A DNA stretch of 64,000 nucleotides, from NCBI GenBank assembly GCA_033030425.1, contig JAUFSD010000009.1, positions 930,001 through 994,000 of the forward strand. Direction: 5' to 3'. The translations under genes and the position numbers were made by a program. Shown here one piece after another: positions 58,769-64,000 of this stretch (positions are counted from its first letter, which is position 1; each line of letters opens with the position of its first letter). The notes beneath the pieces were generated by a model. It did no database searches, had not been told where the DNA came from, and saw nothing but the letters and a program-made list of their open reading frames with translations. This stretch comes from Verpa conica (lineage: Eukaryota > Ascomycota > Pezizomycetes > Pezizales > Morchellaceae).

Positions 58769-60083
58769 GTTATCTATTTTGACTTCTGTGCCGATATCTC
58801 TTTACTTCTTTCCTTAAGTAGGTAGGGAGAGCGCTATGGTACTATTTTTGTATTATGCACGTGTTAATCTAATGTGCCCCAAATATAGTAGGGAATTTCT
58901 AGTTAGATTCATTTACTTCTTTTCCGGTCATAACCGGTTGGTTTTGGGTCTGAGGTTTCTTTGGGTCTGGGGTTCATATCAACAGCTCTTTTACTTACTC
59001 TGCATAAGCATTTGTAAAGGTGTACTAATATTCTCCTAGTTTAAAGTCTTTTTTGTAGATAACTGGTTAACGAGGTATGAAGTTTTGACTTTTGACCAAA
59101 CTAGGTTTATAGACTTTGATTTTTGGATATACTGTACTTGCTCTTAACTTATTTAGATTAAGCGTAAAGCCCTTTTTAAGGGAACTGCATACTTATAGCG
59201 ATTGATAGGATTAAAATTGTTGAGTTTCTATCTAAACGAAGCTTGGCCTATGAGCAACGTATAATCCCGCTCTTTTAGCCAACTAGCGGACAAGGAAGAA
59301 AAATCAGAACAAATACACAGATATAACCACCTCTGGAGTTTACTATATACAAGCACTTCCGGCCTTCGGATAGACTCCTCTTATTGAAAGAAAGTAGTAA
59401 ATGCATATCTATATATATATCAGTATTAGGTAGATCCTACTCCCTCCTTCCCTTGTTTCTCTCCTCTCCACCTAGCCCCTCCCCCTCACCATGTCCTCCC
59501 TGCTGTATAGTTAGTACTGTTTGTATCGTCCTACGGAGGTAGCTAGGATTGATCTCCACTAGGTTTAGGGCTAGCTTCCGGGTAGAGGCAGAGCTCGAGA
59601 ATTTCCTGTTAGATTTTAAGCTTATATACTGCTTTCTCAAGGCCTTGTAACCTGCTGAAGCAAATATATCATGGGGGGGGGGCTGAATACAAGTGAAGTC
59701 AGCTATATAGCTACTTCAGAGTAAAACCTGTTTCCATAGTAAAACAAAATGAAAACTAAAACTAAAAATACACCAATTAAATTGCTTTAAGTGCATAGTG
59801 CGTATGCAAGGTATCTCTATATAAGTATTAGAATTTCTAGGTTCAAATCACATCTTATTAAGTTATCAGGTAGTTCGATGTAAGTAGCACAATCCCAGCT
59901 TAAGTTTTGTAGCGCAACTGATCTACTCTTTAGAGTGTTGCTCTGTAAAAAAATTCCCAGTAAAAATTATTTTTATATATCTGGAAATCCCATGAACGTA
60001 TCTGCTATATCTCTAAAGTTTATGAATTATTCTAAATGTTGAGTATGTGGATGAGTGGTGGAAACCCCTAATTTCAGTGTGTA

Positions 60084-60457
60084 TATGGTGCGGTGAATGT
60101 GTCAAAACCCTAATTTACCACCAGTGGTAGATTAAAAGTCACTAGTGGTAAAATCAAAGGCACCAGTGGTAAATTGCTACCTTTTGTGTTCTATTTACCA
60201 CTGGTGGTATAAGCCTCTGAACCCAAGAGTTCCCATACTTCTTGAAAGTACCAGTTATGAATTTTCAGGGCTATTGTATTTTAAAATTTTTAGGCACCCT
60301 AACCCATTATGGGCTGCTACTGGAATTGATACCTCCCATACCATTTATATACTAGAATTCAGACCACCAGTGGTAATAAAATAACAAAAGGTAGCAATTT
60401 ACCACTGGTGGTATAGACCTCTGAATTTGAGGGTTTTGACACATTTGCCGCTCCATA
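60084..60457. mobile_element. TATGG-type TIR element, copy D (complete)
   Basis: A 374-bp element with perfect 6-bp flanking direct repeats TGTGTA (60078-60083 and 60458-60463) and tips TATGGTGCGGTGAATGTGTC and TATGGAGCGGCAAATGTGTC. It has at least six copies of CCACTGGTGG/CCACCAGTGG-type words (about 60117, 60137, 60157, 60187, 60363 and 60399), clustered near both ends. No ORF of note. Compared with copy A only the tips and the palindromic words are shared, so it is a distinct subfamily. Confidence 0.85.
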
Positions 60458-61070
60458 TGTGTAACCAGTTGCGTCCCGTCACTAAGCGACTACCATTATA
60501 TATATACTCGCCTAAAAATAAAGTCTCTCGATATTTTTTTTAATTTTATATGAATATTACATGTAGTGGATAATAGTTGCATTGTAACATATAACATCGA
60601 CAGACTTTACCTGTAGGCAAGTACGTACGAGTACAATAGAAATTCTACTACTGTTTGATATAACCTTGGGTTGTACAAAATTTAGGCAGGGCGTTAAGTC
60701 AAGCTACTATTAAGTCTTTAGATTACATGATGTAGCTATGCTAACTTCACTTCTTTGTTTATGGGGCTCTAGGAAAGTTTTCTATACGTAATAAAGATCT
60801 GCCAAGAGAGTAAAAATCTCAGTATGTCATAATTACCATGATATCTGGTAGTCACCTAGGCCACAAAGTATCTTCTCCCCCAGCCGGAAAGCCTTGTAAT
60901 ACAACCCAACACGAAAACCTTACCAGTATTTCCTTGCAAAAATGTTCCCTGGAATTTTCCCCGTAGGTCTCCAATCTACCTCCTTAAGCTCACTACAGCT
61001 GACTATAGAGAATTTCCTAGCTGCTATGCTATGTAGTAATTGGCGCGGCTGAGGTTATTGGTCTTAGTAT

Positions 61071-61400
61071 GTTCGCCGCTGTTACTTTTGACGATTTCCG
61101 CTCTCGAGATGGACTCGATGATTTAGAACCGCTCAATCGTTACTACTGGTAAGTAGTACTTTTTAGTGTGATCGATCGATCAGTAGAGGTTTGGTTGATG
61201 GGGGTTTGGTTGGTAGAGGTTTTGTTGGCGGAGGTTTGGTTGATTGGGTGCTTTTTTTGTTTCTTTGTGTAATTCATTAAACGGTCAATGGGATCCGGTC
61301 CTGATACTAATAATCGTCCTATTTTACCTAAAACTTAGGGTTTTCAATCTCATTTTCCTTTGTACGAACCAGTACTTGGGATACAGTGCTCAGTGCTCAC
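61071..61400 (+). CDS. Possible small two-exon gene, unidentified
   Basis: An ATG at 61071 opens FAAVTFDDFRSRDGLDDLEPLNRYYW, then meets a GTAAGT donor (61150) after a phase-2 break. An acceptor near 61339 would continue in frame as VFNLIFLCTNQYLGYSAQCSQ. The first exon reads like real protein, but I do not recognise a family. The intron would contain a minisatellite, and the second exon is unconvincing. It may be a relic or the 5' exon of something lost. Its 3' side faces PRE8. Confidence 0.22.
61185..61249. repeat. Short minisatellite of GAGGTTTGGTTG units
   Basis: Four imperfect tandem copies of about 15-17 bp based on GAGGTTTGGTTGATGGG. The copies differ by small indels. There is no coding meaning; it lies in the putative intron of the small gene noted at 61071. 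Confidence 0.7.
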
Positions 61401-61570
61401 AGGTATCGAAAAATAATTATATACTTCAAGACATGGAGACACTCAGCAGATGCCCCGTATGGATATTGACAATAGGCCTATACAAATAGGAGCTAGGTCC
61501 CCTACTAATAGTTTTTTTCTTCTTTGTTCTACGTAGACATCGAACGTAAATTCAAATTACCCCAGCCACT

Positions 61571-62714
61571 CTACAAGTTTGTCAAGTAATCCTCAATTTC
61601 TTGTGGACTCAGCTTCCTAAACCGGGGTCCCTGAGCACCCTCAACGCCTTCGTATCCTAGAAGATGGTCTGCGGGAGGGCCTACAATTCCGATTTCTACG
61701 GTGTCACCAGACATCTCACCCTCGATCTATAGTCCGTGAATTAGCAGCCACTCATGAGGCCGAATTATTGGAACAAGGACTAGGTATCGTGAACGTACAG
61801 TCTCCTTTAGTGTTAGGAGTGCGATATGGATTGCGTCTTCTAGTTCTAGTCCATCAGCATAACGCTTCTCGAGGAAGGTCTTCGCAGAAGTCGCGCTCTT
61901 TCCGATGGCAGTTGCTTTCCAAGGGAAGTACGAGCCAGAAGGATCAACCTGTGTACGAACTAATCATCAGTTTCCAAACCTGATAACCCCCAAAAATAAG
62001 ACCATAACCCACTTGATATAGTGCCGGTCCTCCCGTTCCTGTGCCGGCCGGCTTATCATCCCACCCTGCAACAAGCAAACTAACACCAAACGGCCTAACA
62101 CCACCACTTTGGGTCGCCTCTTGCATCACCTTCGCAACGTCCTGTACTAATATCCTAGTAGGGGGGTATTCATTGTAGATCCGCTTATAGTCTGTATGTG
62201 AGACCTTTCTAGCCTTATCGGTTAGGACCCGGTAGTCGGGACCCATACCAGAGTAGATCATGCCGATATTGGGAGTTATACGAGATATTTTCTCGAGTGA
62301 TGATGAATTCATGAGTGGGGTCGAGGACTTCTTTTCGGTAGCTAGGACAACACCATTGGTTGCTAGAGTATGTGTTAGAGGCTATCAGCAAATTTAGGAC
62401 TATGAGATGATAACCTTTGATCCCTAGAGCAGTAACACCTTGGTTTACAGCATTGAGAGCATATTCTACCAGTAGCCATAGAATCAGTGAATCCATCAAG
62501 TAAGTGTTTAAGTGTCGACTATCCCGTTTCAAAATTCTTCATGACTATTACATTCATGTAAGAGCTTCGGGAAGTAACGTACCGATCTGAACTAGTTTAC
62601 CACTACACAAACACTTGTCAGCTAAGCATACAGAGTGGGTGGTAAATTTGAGGAAGGTGGGGGTCGATACCTCGGAGAGAAAGTGGTGAGGGAGAATGAA
62701 TATCTATCAGCCAT
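61571..62714 (-). CDS. PRE8: 20S proteasome subunit alpha-2
   Basis: Structural outer-ring subunit of the 20S core. Six exons, complement of 62671-62714, 62583-62602, 62415-62465, 62013-62362, 61799-61948 and 61571-61726, give 256 residues with all phases consistent. The proteasome A signature is assembled across three tiny exons: [21 protein letters not shown] (20-nt exon), [20 protein letters not shown]. Then [50 protein letters not shown], and the conserved [20 protein letters not shown] join created by removing an intron with GTGGGT donor. The tail ends [18 protein letters not shown] small Gly/Thr-rich insert (PAGTGTGG) sits before ALYQ. Alpha subunits lack the catalytic Thr, as seen. Confidence 0.96.
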
Positions 62715-63418
62715 TATAGGAGTACGATGGAGATATCAAGCACAAAGACCAAAACGATGGAAGGCGGGGGGGATATCAGGAGATGGAGCGAATACGTGCG
62801 TGGTGGTATTAGTGGGGGAGCTCGAAGCTGCGTCCCGACCCTGTGCTGTTGAGTTACCCGGCCAACGTCATAGTTTATCACTACGGGCAATTCCTTGACA
62901 GGGCATCAGAGATACATGTATACATGTAGATATACAGTATACGATGAATGTTTGTGGACAGGAAAGCTTAAGACAACTAGTGAAGGGAGATGAATGAACA
63001 GATTATGAATTATTTTCTTCAGTGATAGTCGCGTCAAATCCGTGCCCTGAATATATTACGTATATGTAATAATAGGGACAAGTGCTACAGGCTCTCACGT
63101 ACGCCTAGCAGATCCCGTTGCGGCCTCGAGTGAAAACAAGGGATGGTGAGACTCATAGAAGCAAAGTCTACTACTATATGTACTTTTATATTTCGGTGTC
63201 TCTTGGCTTATGCTGTATCTATTGCTCACGACCTTAGGCTTCATCTAGCCGTCGCACCGCCTATAAGGCCTTAGTAACAGGTAAAGGGGCCCTTCCCTAA
63301 GAAAAATAATTATAAGGCCAAAGAGACTGGAGAAGAATCCACAGCCGTAATATGGTCGTAGGGTTAGGGCTATGCTATGCCTACTTTACTCACCACCTAG
63401 AATAAGCCTAGCGTGGAC
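62715..63418. promoter_or_regulatory. Divergent region PRE8/UTP18
   Basis: About 700 bp between divergent starts. A tandem pair of the palindrome TACATGTA (62913-62928) stands out. The region up to 62898 also lies opposite the PRE8 first exon side and is GC-richer. I see no RNA gene. Confidence 0.4.
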
Positions 63419-64000
63419 ATGGGGCTCAAAATTTTAACGCAACGAAACCTTCTCAAGAACACCCCACCTACCGCCGCGATACCTAAGCACAATTACGTAC
63501 CCAACAAAAGAATGGCAAAGAAATCAGGTAAAGTTAACACTATCTTTGAAAGGTCAAACTCGGAAAACCTAGAAGAGGACAGCACGCCAATCCCTAAAGA
63601 CGACGATGAACTGGAACTCGAAAAGTTGGTTTTCGGTGATTTATCTGGTTTCCAGAAAAGCCTAAGGGAGAATAGCACTTTAGAAAAATATTACCCTGAT
63701 GAAAGCGAAGGCGAATTGGTAGAAGAGGAGGGGGTTAGAACTGGTAACGGGAGAGATTTGGCCGCGCTGGCGGACGATGAGGTGGGCTGAAGTTCACTCT
63801 ACAGGAAATTTACAGGCAATTGACTGAGGCCTTGACTAGTTGTTCTTCACGGATGCTGCCCCAAGTAATGTGGACTCTGGACTTATACCTCATAGTGATT
63901 TTACAGCTCTAGAGCTGGTGATGGATCAGGGTGCAGCTGTGGCATGGGAGGATAGTGATGATGAGCGCCTTACAATCTCTCTGGCAACTGTCAGCCAGCG
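63419..64000 (+). CDS. UTP18: U3 snoRNP protein Utp18, 5' part (runs off the window)
   Basis: WD40 subunit of the UTP-B part of the SSU processome, needed for 18S rRNA processing; in yeast it carries the motif that recruits the exosome helicase Mtr4. Exons are 63419-63781 and 63840 onward. The first ATG gives a short leader before a second in-frame ATG at 63512 (MAKKSGK), which may be the real start. Diagnostic pieces are DDELELEKLVFGDLSGFQKSL, DLAALADDE joined across the intron to LFFTDAAP, then AVAWEDSDDERLTISLATV. The beta-propeller lies beyond the window. Divergent from PRE8. Confidence 0.85.

Larger units (their letters stand above)
58769..61570. other. Gap between CAR2 and PRE8 3' end
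   Basis: 2.8 kb AT-rich gap with a third full TATGG-type element (60084-60457), a poly-G run at about 59672-59681, a short minisatellite (61185-61249) and one possible small gene start (61071). Otherwise nothing recognisable. Confidence 0.45.

Noticed and set aside
59840..59870. GGTTCAAATC resembling a tRNA B box
   Set aside because: No A box or cloverleaf arms at the right distance.
62635..62898. 87-codon frame opposite the PRE8 first exons
   Set aside because: It is antisense to clearly conserved proteasome exons and has no family match.

Overview
The window is nuclear DNA of a filamentous ascomycete fungus (Pezizomycotina). The evidence is the gene set (fungal-type Gpi13, Tel1, Mip1, Met7, Car2, Tsr1), about 53 short introns of roughly 45-75 nt with GT...AG ends and CTAAC-like branch sites, and compact housekeeping genes separated by long AT-rich gaps full of small inverted-repeat elements. 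The repeat-rich gaps would fit an early-diverging lineage such as Pezizomycetes, but the sequence does not prove this. All exon structures were built by hand from protein-family conservation plus splice signals and phase bookkeeping. No transcript data were available.

Layout, left to right: 5' part of SEC1 (-), GPI13 (+), a gap with a TIR element and a hairpin, ARO2 chorismate synthase (+), a gap with a pogo-like MITE, CDC50-type flippase subunit (-), TAF5 (+), mitochondrial CLPP (-), tubulin cofactor C (+), MIP1 mitochondrial DNA polymerase (+), a gap with another TIR element, the 11-exon TEL1 kinase (-), MET7 folylpolyglutamate synthase (-), a decayed ene-reductase pseudogene, MAS2 (+), an almost 5 kb gap with several nested elements, a membrane protein of unknown function (+), a hAT-like MITE, NOP14 (-) head-to-head with TSR1 (+), a gap with a nested 744-bp element, CAR2 ornithine aminotransferase (+), a gap with a third TIR element, PRE8 proteasome alpha2 (-), and the start of UTP18 (+).

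The genes are conserved single-copy housekeeping functions: secretion and GPI anchors, aromatic amino acids, transcription, mitochondrial proteostasis and DNA, DNA-damage signalling, folate, ribosome biogenesis, arginine catabolism and proteasome. Several lie in divergent pairs sharing one intergenic region: SEC1/GPI13, CDC50/TAF5, CLPP/TBCC, NOP14/TSR1 and PRE8/UTP18. NOP14/TSR1 is the most meaningful pair, because both act in small-subunit ribosome assembly and share 308 bp. NOP14, TSR1 and UTP18 together put three 40S-assembly factors within about 16 kb.

The most novel material is non-genic. A family of about 375-430 bp TIR elements starts TATGG and makes 6-bp target duplications in two copies; it carries repeated CCACTGGTGG palindromes and has no recognisable transposase. 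Other items are a 744-bp element with a 7-bp duplication nested in another repeat, a 480-bp element with perfect 50-bp inverted ends, and a strong excess of the palindrome TACATGTA in non-coding DNA. I found no tRNA, rRNA, CRISPR or other prokaryotic feature.
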